A stretch of 64,000 nt of DNA from an uncultured Prevotellaceae bacterium (GCA_900318885.1 ONMN01000006.1:62001-126000), one strand, 5' to 3'. Counted from the first letter of the stretch, positions 1-9,682 are shown. The notes: generated by a model not told the origin, from the sequence alone. Numbers and translations: made by a program.

Positions 1-969
1 GAACTCATTGCCCCATCCGTTAGGATCTGCGCAATAGAGGAAACCAGTGTAGATTCCACTCTCGTCAGTAAGGGCAAGTCTCTGTTCTGCATTAGCCCAG
101 CCATCAGTAGCTCCGATGAAATAAATGTATGGGTCGAAGTTTATCGGAGTAATCTCATACTCCATAGTCAACATGTTGACAGTAAAACGATAGAATTTAG
201 CACTTCCGTCAACGTGGAAGGTGTTCTCGGCACCGATATCAGCACGGCGTCCAAATGTACCCTTGTCGGTCTGCTCACCTACAAATCCATATAACTGATT
301 CCAGTCACCCGCTGTCGTAGCTGCAATTTGACTTGCATCACCGAATGAGAACCAGCGATCTGTACCAGCTTTAATAACAAAGCTGAAGACAGGATCTTCA
401 TAGACATCCTTTCCGCTGTGTGTGAATGGCTGCGTCAAAGCTTCTGCTTCATTCCAATCCTTTTCACCTCCGATAAGGTAGTATGCGGAAGCAATGTATG
501 GAGCATCGAGCGTAGCCTTCATCTTAAATGGATTGGCTACACGTCTAACATTGACATCACCGTCAGCAGTTTCTTTGGTAGCGATGGTTGCAACCTGAAT
601 AATCAGTGAACGCTCAACAGGAGCTCTTCCATAGAGTTTTTCAATGACCTGAGTAAACTCTTTTGTAATAACCCTGCCTTCGCTGTTGGCATTAATAACG
701 ATAGGTGTGTGGTTAATGTCTTCGCCAGAGATTGCTACAGCGTATTCATCAGCCTCTTCCTTTGACAGGTTGGTGGTAAACAGCTGAATAGCCTCTTCTT
801 GATAGTTGGCAAAGTCAATAGAGGATACAGTAGGCTGGACTGCCATTTCCAATCTTGGTTCTGCGTCGTTAGCTGTATTGCTTTGTGGAGAATCCCAGTT
901 GGTGTAATCCTCGGTGCAGGACCAGAGTCCTGCTACCAAGGCGATTCCACATAATATACTTTTCTTCAT
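1..969 (-). CDS. SusF/SusE-like outer-membrane glycan-binding lipoprotein (partial, C-terminus outside window)
   Basis: This minus-strand frame opens with ATG at 969 and stays open to position 1, giving 323 codons; the C-terminus lies outside the window. The N-terminus MKKSILCGIALVAGLWSC is a lipoprotein signal with the lipobox Cys at residue 18. Two stretches beginning ASAYYLIGG and DPYIYFIGATDGW look like the tandem starch-binding modules of the SusE/SusF group, which present aromatic residues to glycan at the cell surface. It lies 33 bp downstream of the SusE-like gene and is the fourth gene of a susCDEF-type operon. The position and module pattern suggest SusF, but this family diverges fast, so the exact SusF assignment is an inference. 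Confidence 0.8.
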   Translation of the reverse strand, partial: MKKSILCGIALVAGLWSCTEDYTNWDSPQSNTANDAEPRLEMAVQPTVSSIDFANYQEEAIQLFTTNLSKEEADEYAVAISGEDINHTPIVINANSEGRVITKEFTQVIEKLYGRAPVERSLIIQVATIATKETADGDVNVRRVANPFKMKATLDAPYIASAYYLIGGEKDWNEAEALTQPFTHSGKDVYEDPVFSFVIKAGTDRWFSFGDASQIAATTAGDWNQLYGFVGEQTDKGTFGRRADIGAENTFHVDGSAKFYRFTVNMLTMEYEITPINFDPYIYFIGATDGWANAEQRLALTDESGIYTGFLYCADPNGWGNEF

Positions 970-1002
970 AATCTTTCAGTATTTATAATTTCTAACACAT
1001 GA

Positions 1003-2217
1003 TTACTTGGCGATGATGCTGAATTCACCAGTGATATCGTTAAATACAATGACCCAGGTGCCCTCGGCTATACCGATGTTCTTGCCACCACCTGTTGCCT
1101 TACCACAGGTGTTTACCTCACCGTCGAAATTTCCATAGCCCCAGTTGGTGTCCCATGAGCCAGCTTCCTTGAATTTCATCTCTACAGTTTCGCCTGCAGG
1201 AACTTCCATGACAAACGCCCAAACGTGGTTTTCGCCACTCTTGTTGGCAGGTGTCATATCGGTATCAGACCAGCCATTGAATGAACCAGACATACAAATC
1301 TGGGCAAATACTTTAGGAGTGATGTCTTGTGGAACGATCGTACATTCGTTTGTCTTGGTGTTAACCGTTACTTTATAGTAGCCTTCGGGTTCGCACCAGA
1401 TGTTACCGGCATCACCTTCACCGTTACGATAGACCGCAGTATTTGCAGCTCCACCGCTCATGAAGCCAAGATCCCAGTTGAAATCCTGTGGCTGAATCTT
1501 CCAACCATCCGTATTGAAGTAGTTCAGGTAGGTGATTTCTCCCTGTCCAGTAGCCTTGTCGTATGGGTAGTCGCTCTGTAAGAACATGGGCAGACTGCTG
1601 ACACCAGGATTGTTGCTCCAACCACCGTCAAGGATGTTGTTACCAACAAGATACCACATGATAGGAGCTGCATCCTTCAACTCAATGTAGTAGGGGTTGA
1701 ATTTCAGCTCAATGGTGTTTGAAACTAAGCTGTTCAGGCGTACGTCATTCTCCATGATAAATGCATTGATACGGAGGAAAGCTGTCTGCTCATCAGGAAC
1801 CTCATCTTCTTTCCATTTCTTAATCTGAACCAAAGCTTTATCCAAGTCAGAAGACAACAGTGTGTAAGTACATTTCGTTGTCGTACGGGCTATGTTGGCA
1901 TAGTCAGCAATAGTGGCGCCACTCTCATCGGCAGCAGCCTCATCTGTTGATACGGTGAACTTGTTGTCAGGTGATACCTGAATCTCGTAAGTCACCTGCA
2001 GAGGTGCGTTGTTAGCAGTATATTTCGGCTGTGACCATGAAAGTTGCAGCTCGCTAGTTGCTTGCAAGTCAACAGTTTCGTTGACGTATGCTGGAGTGTT
2101 CAACGTAAACTCCGTAGGCTGAACCAGCGAGGGGTTTGAATCGTTGTCATCCGAGCAAGCTGTGAATAAGCTGGCGGTGCTGATAAGCAGTGCACCAAGC
2201 AATAGTTTGTTCTTCAT
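1003..2217 (-). CDS. susE: SusE-like outer-membrane starch-binding lipoprotein
   Basis: This is a 404-residue lipoprotein; the signal ends in LFTAC with Cys about residue 21, followed by an acidic linker (SDDNDSN) typical of exported Bacteroidales lipoproteins. An N-terminal SusE Ig-like domain (about residues 35-170, starting FTLNTPAYVNETVDL) is followed by two repeated modules containing WYLVGNNI and ICMSGSFNGW. These resemble the CBM-like repeats of SusE/SusF, whose Trp and Tyr residues hold glucan helices. It lies 33 bp downstream of susD and upstream of the SusF-like gene, in one transcription unit. The protein has no catalytic role; it would retain starch at the surface for the SusCD importer. 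The family call is firm, the exact ligand is inferred. Confidence 0.88.
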   Translation of the reverse strand: MKNKLLLGALLISTASLFTACSDDNDSNPSLVQPTEFTLNTPAYVNETVDLQATSELQLSWSQPKYTANNAPLQVTYEIQVSPDNKFTVSTDEAAADESGATIADYANIARTTTKCTYTLLSSDLDKALVQIKKWKEDEVPDEQTAFLRINAFIMENDVRLNSLVSNTIELKFNPYYIELKDAAPIMWYLVGNNILDGGWSNNPGVSSLPMFLQSDYPYDKATGQGEITYLNYFNTDGWKIQPQDFNWDLGFMSGGAANTAVYRNGEGDAGNIWCEPEGYYKVTVNTKTNECTIVPQDITPKVFAQICMSGSFNGWSDTDMTPANKSGENHVWAFVMEVPAGETVEMKFKEAGSWDTNWGYGNFDGEVNTCGKATGGGKNIGIAEGTWVIVFNDITGEFSIIAK

Positions 2218-2250
2218 ATTGCGTTTCTTATTATTCGTGTTAATTAATCA

Positions 2251-3966
2251 TTATTCTATCTCAGTATAACCATCAATCTGAGTCAGGTTAGAGTTTGCCA
2301 TAACCTCAGATGAAGGGATGGGATATACATTCTTGTACTTCTCGAATGGAGCACCAGTATAGCCCTCGTTACTGCCCTTGCCTTGCCAACCGTATGTGAC
2401 GTCGATACCGCCAAAGCAGTTGTTGCGAATCAGGTCAGGACGACGGATGCCCTCGAAGTACATCTCACGAGCACGCTCGTCGAGTACATCGTTCAATGTA
2501 TAGACGCTCTGTGTAGAAGCGTGAGCACGATTACGGATAGCATCCATGTATGTCTTGGCTTTGCCTGCATCACCAACGTGAAGAGCAGCCTCTGCAGCAT
2601 TCAGGTAAGCTTCTGCTACACGCAGGAGATAGAAGTCAATATCTACATTCTCATTGTCATGAGGTGTACCACCGTTTGAATAGTTGTTATTCCACTTGGG
2701 AGTAACGACACCACTGGCGAAACCGTCGTTAGGATAAACTGACAGCGTGTGGCCATCACCCCAGAAGATACAACGGTCGTCATTCGTAATGGCACGAATT
2801 TCTGCTGCTGTCTTTCCTACGAATGAGTTAGGATTGCTGGTGAACTTCTCGAGCAGCTGAGGACGGCAACGCATACCAGCCCATGTGTTCTGTGTGGTAG
2901 CGGCATCTAATCCGGCGACTGTTCTCATCTCAGGATTCCACATGGCAGCTACGAAGAACATAGAACCACCCCATGCTCTGGTGACTTTACCATCCTGGAG
3001 CAACGGGAAGATAGCTTCGCAGGAAGAGCCATTTGAGCCGTTGTCACCCATGAATAGCAGGTCGTAAGGCTTGTAGCCGTTGGCTTTTGCTGTTGCAGAC
3101 ATCTTGCTGTCGTCAAACAGGGTGTAGCCAGAGTTGATGGCTTTCTCTGCATAAGCAAGTGCCTCATCCCAGTATGGATTGTTTTGACCATCGTTGTTAA
3201 GATAGGTACCTGCGTTCAGATAGAGGCGGCTCAGCATCAACCAGGCAGCAGCCTTGTCAACACGTCCGTAGTTGGGGTCGCTGTCTGTCTTGGGCTGTGG
3301 CTCCATCAGGTCTTCCTCTGCCTCTTCCAGTTCATTAACTATCCAGTTGAACAGAAATTCACGTCCCATAGCAAGCAGCTCGGCACGACTGTAAGCGACA
3401 TCTGCTTTGAAGTCATCGTTAAAGGAGTGTGCCTGACGAGGCATTTCGCTCGAAATAGCAGGGATGAAGGGGGGATCTCCGAACAGGTCGAGCAATTGAT
3501 AGTAGAGGTATGCACGAATGAAGCGAACCTCTGCCATTTTGGTCTTGTCTTCTTTCGCTCCGTCCAGCTCCAGATAGTGATTACAATAGCTCACGTCCAT
3601 AATCAGACGATAGTACAAGAATTTGATAGCGTCGCTGTTTGGCTTGGGATCATTCTTACCATAGTCTTCCAGTCCACCGTCTGTCCACCAGCAGATACTC
3701 TCATCAGTGGAGAGCACATTGGCATTGAAAATGTTACGTATGAGTGTCGTTTTACCAGAGTCATCTGATTTGAAGTCCGCATTACCATCCATACCCTCCA
3801 AGATCAGACAGGCATAGCATTTGCTGTAGAGCGCGGTAATATCAGGTTCTGCCTGGACAGTCGGATCAATGTTTCCTTTGTCCAAATCACTCATGCAAGA
3901 GGTTAGGCTGGCAGTCATCAACAAGGCTGCAGCGGAAACCATTGCTTTGAATTTATTGAGTTTCAT
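2251..3966 (-). CDS. susD: SusD/RagB family nutrient-binding outer-membrane lipoprotein
   Basis: This 571-residue protein has a lipoprotein signal ending SLTSC. It shows the SusD layout: an N-terminal helical TPR-like region (about 40-230, including the conserved type of segment EVRFIRAYLYYQLLDLFGD) and a C-terminal domain with the family signature DERAREMYFEGIRRPDLIR near residue 500. SusD forms a hinged lid on the SusC barrel and captures oligosaccharides. It follows susC by 27 bp, as in almost all polysaccharide utilisation loci. The neighbouring SusE, SusB, MalQ and pullulanase genes point to starch or a related alpha-glucan as the ligand. Confidence 0.95.
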   Translation of the reverse strand: MKLNKFKAMVSAAALLMTASLTSCMSDLDKGNIDPTVQAEPDITALYSKCYACLILEGMDGNADFKSDDSGKTTLIRNIFNANVLSTDESICWWTDGGLEDYGKNDPKPNSDAIKFLYYRLIMDVSYCNHYLELDGAKEDKTKMAEVRFIRAYLYYQLLDLFGDPPFIPAISSEMPRQAHSFNDDFKADVAYSRAELLAMGREFLFNWIVNELEEAEEDLMEPQPKTDSDPNYGRVDKAAAWLMLSRLYLNAGTYLNNDGQNNPYWDEALAYAEKAINSGYTLFDDSKMSATAKANGYKPYDLLFMGDNGSNGSSCEAIFPLLQDGKVTRAWGGSMFFVAAMWNPEMRTVAGLDAATTQNTWAGMRCRPQLLEKFTSNPNSFVGKTAAEIRAITNDDRCIFWGDGHTLSVYPNDGFASGVVTPKWNNNYSNGGTPHDNENVDIDFYLLRVAEAYLNAAEAALHVGDAGKAKTYMDAIRNRAHASTQSVYTLNDVLDERAREMYFEGIRRPDLIRNNCFGGIDVTYGWQGKGSNEGYTGAPFEKYKNVYPIPSSEVMANSNLTQIDGYTEIE

Positions 3967-3993
3967 ATTGCGTTCTTATTTTTAGTTATATGA

Positions 3994-6900
3994 TTAGAAG
4001 TTGAGGTTCAAACCCAAGAGGAATGTACGGCTGCGTGGATATACGCTGCCTTCAAAACCAGATACCTGCTCGGGATCAAGACCCTTGTACTTGGTAACGG
4101 TAAATACGTTAGTGCAAGAAGCATAGATACGTCCTGAGAGGCCATGATATGATGAGGCCTTGAACAGTTCCTCGAAGTTATAGCCCAGTGTGATGTTGTC
4201 ACACTTCAGGAAAGATGCATTTTGAACAAAGTAGTCAGACAGAGGATAGTCATAAGACTTCCATCTCAGTGCTGCAACGGAAGGTGTCGTGTTCTCATAG
4301 AAATTCTTTGAGGCGTTGTAGCGTATAGCTGTGTTCATGCGGCTCTCAATCAAGTCATTGAAAACGTAGTTGCCCAGTGAAACACGGAAGTTTGTACCCA
4401 AATCCCAATTCTTATAAGCCACCTTGAAGTAGAAACCACCAGTCCAGGGTGCTGCGATGTTCTTATAGAAGTAGCGGTCGTTGTCGTCGATGTTACCATC
4501 AGCATTGCGGTCAACATAGACACCCTGGATAGGACGGCCTGCCTCGTCGTAAACCTGCTGGTAAACCCAGAAGGAGTTAGCAGGTTGTCCAACCTTATGA
4601 TAGGTCAAGTTCTTCTGCATACCTACGGTCAGTCCTGCCTCAATCATGTCACGGCCACCATAGAGCTCAGTCACCTCATTCTTGTTGTAGGCAACGTTAA
4701 AACCTAATTCCATGAACCAGTCTTTGGTCTGGATAGGCTTACCGGAGATAGCAAATTCGAAACCCTTGTTCTTCAACTCACCGGCATTCAGCAGCATGGC
4801 ATTGTCGTAGTTCTGTCCTGCGGCGATAGTCGGGGTACAGAGCAGGTCGGTAGTCTTGCGGACATAAGCATCGAAATTCATGGTCAGTCGTTGGTTAAAC
4901 ATACCATAGTCCAAACCGATGTTCCATGTTGTTGTTGTTTCCCATGTCAGGTCGTTGTTGTAAACCAGTGGCTGGAACAGCGTACCAGGATTGTTAGGAC
5001 CAATGGGGTATAGGCGGTCGTTGCCAACGGTCATCTTATAGGTAGGTGTATAATACTCTCTACCGGTGTTCTGCTGACCAGTCTGACCCCAGCTGAGACG
5101 CAGCTTCAATTCGCTGATAGCATCTACATCCTTCAGGAACTTCTCGTCCTTGATGCGCCAACCTGCAGCTACAGAGGGGAAGAAACCCCAGCGGTGTCCG
5201 TCTGCAAAGCGGCTCGAACCATCGGCACGGAAGTTAACGGTGAGCAGGTAGCGGTCTAACAACGAGTAGTTGGCACGTCCGTACCAGCTGACCAGAACCA
5301 TCTGACCTCTCCAACGACGGTCTGAAGAATTGTGTACTGTACCAGCCAGCGCATTGCCATCGTCGTCTGTTCCCATGTTGGTAGCGGGATAGTAGTCCTT
5401 GTACCAGCTGTCACCCCAGTATTTGGTACGGCTGTACTCATAACCGGCCATGATGTCGAAGTGGTTTGCCTTGTTGAAATCCTTGAAGTACTGAGCGTAG
5501 AACGATGCAAGTACATTGTATTTCTTCTCGGTGTTCTCACCATTTCCACCATAGTAGTATCCATAGGTAGATTGGGGATTGTTGTTGGTGTATTCACCAC
5601 CATAAGAGTAAGAACCGGCCAGATTCATGTGCAGACGGAGGTCTTCAAAACCATGAATCTTATAGTCTGCCTCAAAGTTACCTAACAAGGTGTGTGAGCT
5701 CTTGTCGTCGGAGAAGTTCTCAACCATCTCGACGGGGTTAGAGGGAGCATCGCTGTTTCTTGCATAGGGGTATGTGGGGTCATAAGATGTGGTTGGGTTG
5801 GCCCACTGCCAATATCCACCCCAGTTCTTGAATGCCTCATCGTCACTCTTGATAGGACGGGTAGGATCCATACGGGTAGCCATACCGATAGCGCCCTGTC
5901 CACCAGGATTGGTCTTCGAGTAGGCATACTTACCGTTGATGTTCAGGTTCAGGTGGTCATCCAGAAGTGATGGGTTCATGGTGAATCCAGCGGTGAAACG
6001 CTTGTAGTCAGAACCCTTCAGGATACCCTGCTGGTTGGTGTAGCCCACACTGACGCGGTAAGGCATGGCCCACTTCTGGTTTCCTAAACCACCGGCAACG
6101 CTTACGTTATGGTCATGGCTGACACCGCTGCGATAAATCTCGTCCTGCCAGTTGGTGTTGGCATCGCCCAGTCCCAGATAAGCCTCAGAGGTTTCTCCGC
6201 CATAGTAGTCCTTGATGAACTCACGATACTGATTGCCATCCATGACATCCAGTTTCTTGGCAATCGTGCTGATTGACAGTGTTCCGTTGTAGCTTACCTT
6301 TGGTGATTGGTTGCGACGACCTTTCTTGGTGGTAATGATGATGACACCATTCGAACCACGGCTACCATAGATAGCTGTAGCAGAAGCATCCTTCAATACC
6401 GTGAACGACTCGATATCGTTAGGGTTCACCAATGCCAAGGGGTTGCTTACACCTTTCGTGGCATTGTTGTCCATCTGCATACCGTCAATCACAATCAGAG
6501 GGTCGTTGGATGCATTCAGAGAAGCACCGCCACGGATACGAATCTGTGCGCCGCCACCAGGTTCACCAGAACCAGTGGTTACGTTCACACCGGCAATCTT
6601 ACCCTGAATCATTTCCTGAGCACTTGTTATCATACCGTGGTTCTTTTCATCAGGTTTAATAGCCGTTACCGAACCAGTCAAGTCGGTCTTGCGGGCAACA
6701 CCGTAACCGATAACAACCACGTTCTCCAGTGTGGTGGCATCTTCTTCCAGCGTTACCTCAATAGAACGAGCCGCCTTGACGGTTGCTGTCTGGTAACCAA
6801 TGTAGCTGACGGTGATGTCAGCGCCCTGATTGGCTTTCAAGGTGAAGTTACCATCGAAGTCGGTGACTGTAGCAGTCTGTGTGTTTGCTACACGTACAGT

Positions 6901-7041
6901 GGCTCCAATGATGGGTTCACCCAGAGCATCTTTAACATGGCCTTTCACGTCTATTTGTGCGAAGGCTCCTACCGATAGGAATAGTCCTAACATAAGGACG
7001 AGCATCCTAAACGGAATCTTAATGTTTACCTGCTTCATCAT
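3994..7041 (-). CDS. susC: SusC/RagA family TonB-linked outer-membrane importer
   Basis: This 1015-residue TonB-dependent transporter has a signal peptide (to about residue 28, ending VGAFAQ) and an N-terminal carboxypeptidase-regulatory-like domain (about 30-105, starting IDVKGHVKDALGEPIIGATV). A plug domain follows (about 120-225, with the SusC hallmarks LTGSVTAI, GGGAQIRIRGG and DASATAIYGSRGSNGVIIITTKKG-type segments), then a 22-strand barrel ending in Phe (LGLNLNF). It imports bound glycan fragments across the outer membrane using TonB energy. It is the first gene of the minus-strand arm. A -7 box and two palindromes lie upstream. A second Met directly follows the first, so the start could be one codon later. 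Confidence 0.96.
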   Translation of the reverse strand: MMKQVNIKIPFRMLVLMLGLFLSVGAFAQIDVKGHVKDALGEPIIGATVRVANTQTATVTDFDGNFTLKANQGADITVSYIGYQTATVKAARSIEVTLEEDATTLENVVVIGYGVARKTDLTGSVTAIKPDEKNHGMITSAQEMIQGKIAGVNVTTGSGEPGGGAQIRIRGGASLNASNDPLIVIDGMQMDNNATKGVSNPLALVNPNDIESFTVLKDASATAIYGSRGSNGVIIITTKKGRRNQSPKVSYNGTLSISTIAKKLDVMDGNQYREFIKDYYGGETSEAYLGLGDANTNWQDEIYRSGVSHDHNVSVAGGLGNQKWAMPYRVSVGYTNQQGILKGSDYKRFTAGFTMNPSLLDDHLNLNINGKYAYSKTNPGGQGAIGMATRMDPTRPIKSDDEAFKNWGGYWQWANPTTSYDPTYPYARNSDAPSNPVEMVENFSDDKSSHTLLGNFEADYKIHGFEDLRLHMNLAGSYSYGGEYTNNNPQSTYGYYYGGNGENTEKKYNVLASFYAQYFKDFNKANHFDIMAGYEYSRTKYWGDSWYKDYYPATNMGTDDDGNALAGTVHNSSDRRWRGQMVLVSWYGRANYSLLDRYLLTVNFRADGSSRFADGHRWGFFPSVAAGWRIKDEKFLKDVDAISELKLRLSWGQTGQQNTGREYYTPTYKMTVGNDRLYPIGPNNPGTLFQPLVYNNDLTWETTTTWNIGLDYGMFNQRLTMNFDAYVRKTTDLLCTPTIAAGQNYDNAMLLNAGELKNKGFEFAISGKPIQTKDWFMELGFNVAYNKNEVTELYGGRDMIEAGLTVGMQKNLTYHKVGQPANSFWVYQQVYDEAGRPIQGVYVDRNADGNIDDNDRYFYKNIAAPWTGGFYFKVAYKNWDLGTNFRVSLGNYVFNDLIESRMNTAIRYNASKNFYENTTPSVAALRWKSYDYPLSDYFVQNASFLKCDNITLGYNFEELFKASSYHGLSGRIYASCTNVFTVTKYKGLDPEQVSGFEGSVYPRSRTFLLGLNLNF

Positions 7042-7092
7042 TTAATTTTTAAAGTTAGTATTTTATAATAAGTTCACAATAAACAGAGAGAA

Positions 7093-7106
7093 TTGATTTA
7101 AATCAA
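7093..7106. promoter_or_regulatory. 14-bp perfect palindrome at the predicted susC transcription start
   Basis: TTGATTTAAATCAA reads identically on both strands. It lies just downstream of the susC -7 box, where the transcript should begin, so a bound protein could block initiation. A related TTGAT-N4-ATCAA element lies upstream of the fimbrial operon promoter at 34977-34994. The function is inferred from symmetry and position only. Confidence 0.4.
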
Positions 7107-7109
7107 GCG

Positions 7110-7117
7110 CAAAGGTA
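7110..7117 (-). promoter_or_regulatory. Bacteroidales -7 promoter element for susCDEF
   Basis: On the minus strand this reads TACCTTTG, matching the Bacteroidota housekeeping -7 consensus TAnnTTTG. It is 68 bp upstream of the susC start. No good -33 TTTG was found 19-21 bp upstream, which fits a promoter that needs an activator. Confidence 0.6.
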
Positions 7118-7170
7118 AGAATAATTTCAGTTCGTTGATACTTTTTTTTAAATAAATACGTTATATAGTT

Positions 7171-7188
7171 AATGCAAACGTTTGCATT
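7171..7188. promoter_or_regulatory. Perfect 18-bp LacI-family operator between susC and the regulator gene
   Basis: AATGCAAACGTTTGCATT is fully symmetric and has the central CG with flanking AAA/TTT pattern typical of LacI/GalR operators. It lies about 54 bp upstream of both the susC -7 box and the regulator's own -7 box. At that distance the regulator could activate either arm rather than simply block polymerase. The regulator gene starts about 104 bp away. Site identity is inferred from symmetry and from the adjacent LacI-type gene. Confidence 0.75.
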
Positions 7189-7241
7189 GACGTTTATTAA
7201 TAAATATATAAGGTAAAGGTCCAACGAACGAAACTTTTCAA

Positions 7242-7249
7242 TAACTTTG
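7242..7249 (+). promoter_or_regulatory. -7 promoter element for the lacI-malQ-susB-pulA operon
   Basis: TAACTTTG matches TAnnTTTG and lies 43 bp upstream of the regulator start. The -33 position has no TTTG, so the promoter looks weak or activator-dependent. Confidence 0.6.
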
Positions 7250-7292
7250 CACGCAGAAGCGTGCTAAAACGCAAAGTAATGCTGAAAACCTG

Positions 7293-8318
7293 ATGAAAGA
7301 AAAGACGCCATTGACAATGAAGGACATAGCCCGCGAGTTTGGAATTAGCGTGGCAACAGTGTCTCGTGCATTGAAGGATTCGCCCCGTATATCAGCTGAA
7401 CGCAGGGCGGCCATCCAGCAGTATGCACGTGAGCATAACTTTACGCCCAATGTCATTGCTGAGTCGTTGCGTTTTTCACGGGTACAGCCCATCAAGGTGA
7501 TAGGTGTCATTATTCCCGAGTTTACCCATTTTTACTTTATGTCTGTTTTGTCTGGCATTGAAGAAGAGGCACTGGCTCGCGGCTATCGTATCATGGTGGC
7601 ACAGAGTGATGAGAAATATGAGCGTGAGGTACGTATCTGCCAGTCGTTTTATGAGAATAAGGTATGTGGTATCATTGTTTCACAGGCAAAGGATACGCAG
7701 AAATACGACCACTTCCAGAAACTGATGGATGCAGGTGTTCCGTTGGTTTTCTATGATAGAATATGTACGGGCGTGAATGCCAGCCGTGTTGTGGTTGATG
7801 ATTATATGGGTGCATTCAATGCTGTAACCTATTTGATAGAGACAGGCTGCAAGCGCATTGCCTTTTATGGTTCGGCGCCCACGTTGGAGATTTCAAAAAA
7901 CCGTTTTAATGGTTATAAGGATGCCTTGCTGAAACACGGGTTGGAATATGACGAGACCATTACCCGTATCTGTGATAACCGTGCTGACGCTGAGGCTATT
8001 ACGCCAGAACTGTTGCAACAAGAAACTCGGCCTGACGGATTCTTTGCCGTCAACGACGACACGGCCATTGGTATCTTGTATACGGCAAAGCGTATGGGTT
8101 TGAAAGTGCCGCAAGACATTTCAATCTGCGGTTTTACCAATGGACAGCGTGCTGTGGCATGCGACCCGATGCTGACTACCGTTGAACAACGGGGCGTCAA
8201 GGTTGGTGAAGAGGCAGCAGACATCCTGATAAGTCATGTGGAGGGAACCATTCCCTTGGATAAGGCTGAGCGTCGTATTGTCCGCACCAGACTGATTATA
8301 AGAGGAACAACAAAATGA
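7293..8318 (+). CDS. LacI-family transcriptional regulator of the starch locus
   Basis: This is a 341-residue LacI/GalR regulator. An N-terminal helix-turn-helix (residues about 8-27, TMKDIAREFGISVATVSRAL) includes the hinge-proximal NVIAESLRFSR segment. The rest is a periplasmic-binding-protein-like sugar sensor domain (VIGVIIPEFTHFYFMSVLSGI to the C-terminus) with FFAVNDDTAIG near residue 250. It is the first gene of the plus-strand operon and is divergent from susCDEF, with a perfect LacI-type palindrome in between. It probably senses a malto-oligosaccharide and controls both arms. The B. thetaiotaomicron sus locus uses the unrelated membrane regulator SusR, so the control circuit here is different. 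Confidence 0.93.
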   Translation: MKEKTPLTMKDIAREFGISVATVSRALKDSPRISAERRAAIQQYAREHNFTPNVIAESLRFSRVQPIKVIGVIIPEFTHFYFMSVLSGIEEEALARGYRIMVAQSDEKYEREVRICQSFYENKVCGIIVSQAKDTQKYDHFQKLMDAGVPLVFYDRICTGVNASRVVVDDYMGAFNAVTYLIETGCKRIAFYGSAPTLEISKNRFNGYKDALLKHGLEYDETITRICDNRADAEAITPELLQQETRPDGFFAVNDDTAIGILYTAKRMGLKVPQDISICGFTNGQRAVACDPMLTTVEQRGVKVGEEAADILISHVEGTIPLDKAERRIVRTRLIIRGTTK

Positions 8319-8326
8319 TATAAGAT

Positions 8327-9643
8327 ATGAAACAAAAACCTAATTTACCGTTTTGGAGTCTTTGGAACCTGAGTTTCGGTTTCTTTGGCGTTCAGATAGC
8401 ATACGCTTTGCAGTCTGCTAACATTTCCCGTATTTTTGCTACGTTGGGCGCAGACCCGCATAATCTAAGCTATTTCTGGATACTGCCCCCGTTGATGGGT
8501 ATCTTGGTACAGCCCATTGTGGGAACGTTGAGCGATAAGACATGGACACGCTTCGGACGTCGTATACCTTATTTATTTATAGGGGCAACGGTTGCTGTAT
8601 TGGTGATGTGTCTGCTGCCAAATGCCGGTTCTTTGGGACTGACGGTGGGTGCTGCCATGTTGTTCGGACTGATTGCCCTGATGTTCCTTGATACCAGTAT
8701 CAATATGGCCATGCAGCCGTTCAAGATGCTGGTAGGCGATATGGTCAATGAGGAACAGAAGGCCAAGGCATATAGCATCCAGTCGTTCCTCTGCAATGCT
8801 GGTTCGGTGGCAGGTTACTTGTTCCCATTTATCTTTACCTTCATTGGCATTAGCAATGTGGCAGAGAAAGGCGTAGTGCCTGACAGCGTCATCTGGTCCT
8901 TCTATATTGGTGCTGCCATTCTGATTGGCTGTGTGGTATATACTACATCAAAGGTCAAAGAGTGGAATCCGCAGGAGTATAACGAATACAATCCTGTGTC
9001 AGAAGAAAAGGAAGAGAGCGCCAACTGGATTACCCTCCTGAAGAATGCCCCTTCCACCTTTTGGAAGGTCGGACTTGTGCAGTTCTTCTGCTGGGCAGCA
9101 TTCCTGTATATGTGGAACTACACGACGGGTGCTATCGCTGAGACGGTGTGGAACACCACCGATCCTGCCAGTGAGGATTTCCAGGCAGCAGGCAACTGGG
9201 TGGGTGTGCTCTTTGCCGTGCAGGCTGTGGGTTCTGTCGTTTGGGCGACTCTGCTGCCTCAGTTTAAGAACACGAAGGTGGCATACGCGGTAAGCCTCTT
9301 GTTGGGTGCAGTCGGTTTCGCTATGGTACCATTCCTACACGACCAGTATCTGCAGTTCATTCCGTTCCTGCTCATTGGCTATGCGTGGGCCGCTATGCTG
9401 GCTATGCCATTTACGTTTGTCACCAACGCACTGCAGGGCTATGGTCACATGGGAGCCTATCTGGGCTTGTTCAATGGAACCATTTGTATTCCGCAGATTG
9501 TCGCAGCCCTTTGTGGTGGCGTCGTTCTCTCGCTGATAGGTAGTCATCAGTCGTCCATGATGCTGGTGGCAGCAGTCTTATTAGTAGTAGGTGGAGCTTG
9601 CGTGGCAGTGATTAAAGATCATAAAGTGCAATCGGTTGCATAA
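8327..9643 (+). CDS. MFS glycoside/maltose-type inner-membrane transporter
   Basis: This 438-residue major facilitator protein has about 12 hydrophobic helices. It carries the MFS loop 2-3 signature GTLSDKTWTRFGRR at residues 66-79 and belongs to the glycoside/SLC45-like group (start LPFWSLWNLSFGFFGVQIAYAL). It starts 8 bp after the regulator and precedes amylomaltase, so it most likely brings maltose or malto-oligosaccharides from the periplasm into the cytoplasm. Family membership is clear; the substrate is inferred from context. Confidence 0.9.
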   Translation: MKQKPNLPFWSLWNLSFGFFGVQIAYALQSANISRIFATLGADPHNLSYFWILPPLMGILVQPIVGTLSDKTWTRFGRRIPYLFIGATVAVLVMCLLPNAGSLGLTVGAAMLFGLIALMFLDTSINMAMQPFKMLVGDMVNEEQKAKAYSIQSFLCNAGSVAGYLFPFIFTFIGISNVAEKGVVPDSVIWSFYIGAAILIGCVVYTTSKVKEWNPQEYNEYNPVSEEKEESANWITLLKNAPSTFWKVGLVQFFCWAAFLYMWNYTTGAIAETVWNTTDPASEDFQAAGNWVGVLFAVQAVGSVVWATLLPQFKNTKVAYAVSLLLGAVGFAMVPFLHDQYLQFIPFLLIGYAWAAMLAMPFTFVTNALQGYGHMGAYLGLFNGTICIPQIVAALCGGVVLSLIGSHQSSMMLVAAVLLVVGGACVAVIKDHKVQSVA

Positions 9644-9682
9644 AAGGATTCGACATAGTTAACAATTAAAGATAATACGCTT

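Noticed and set aside
6541..6575. GGTTC-ACCA-GAACC inverted repeat in susC
   Set aside because: It falls in the conserved SusC plug segment SGEPGGGAQ; the residues are normal for the family, so no insertion is implied.
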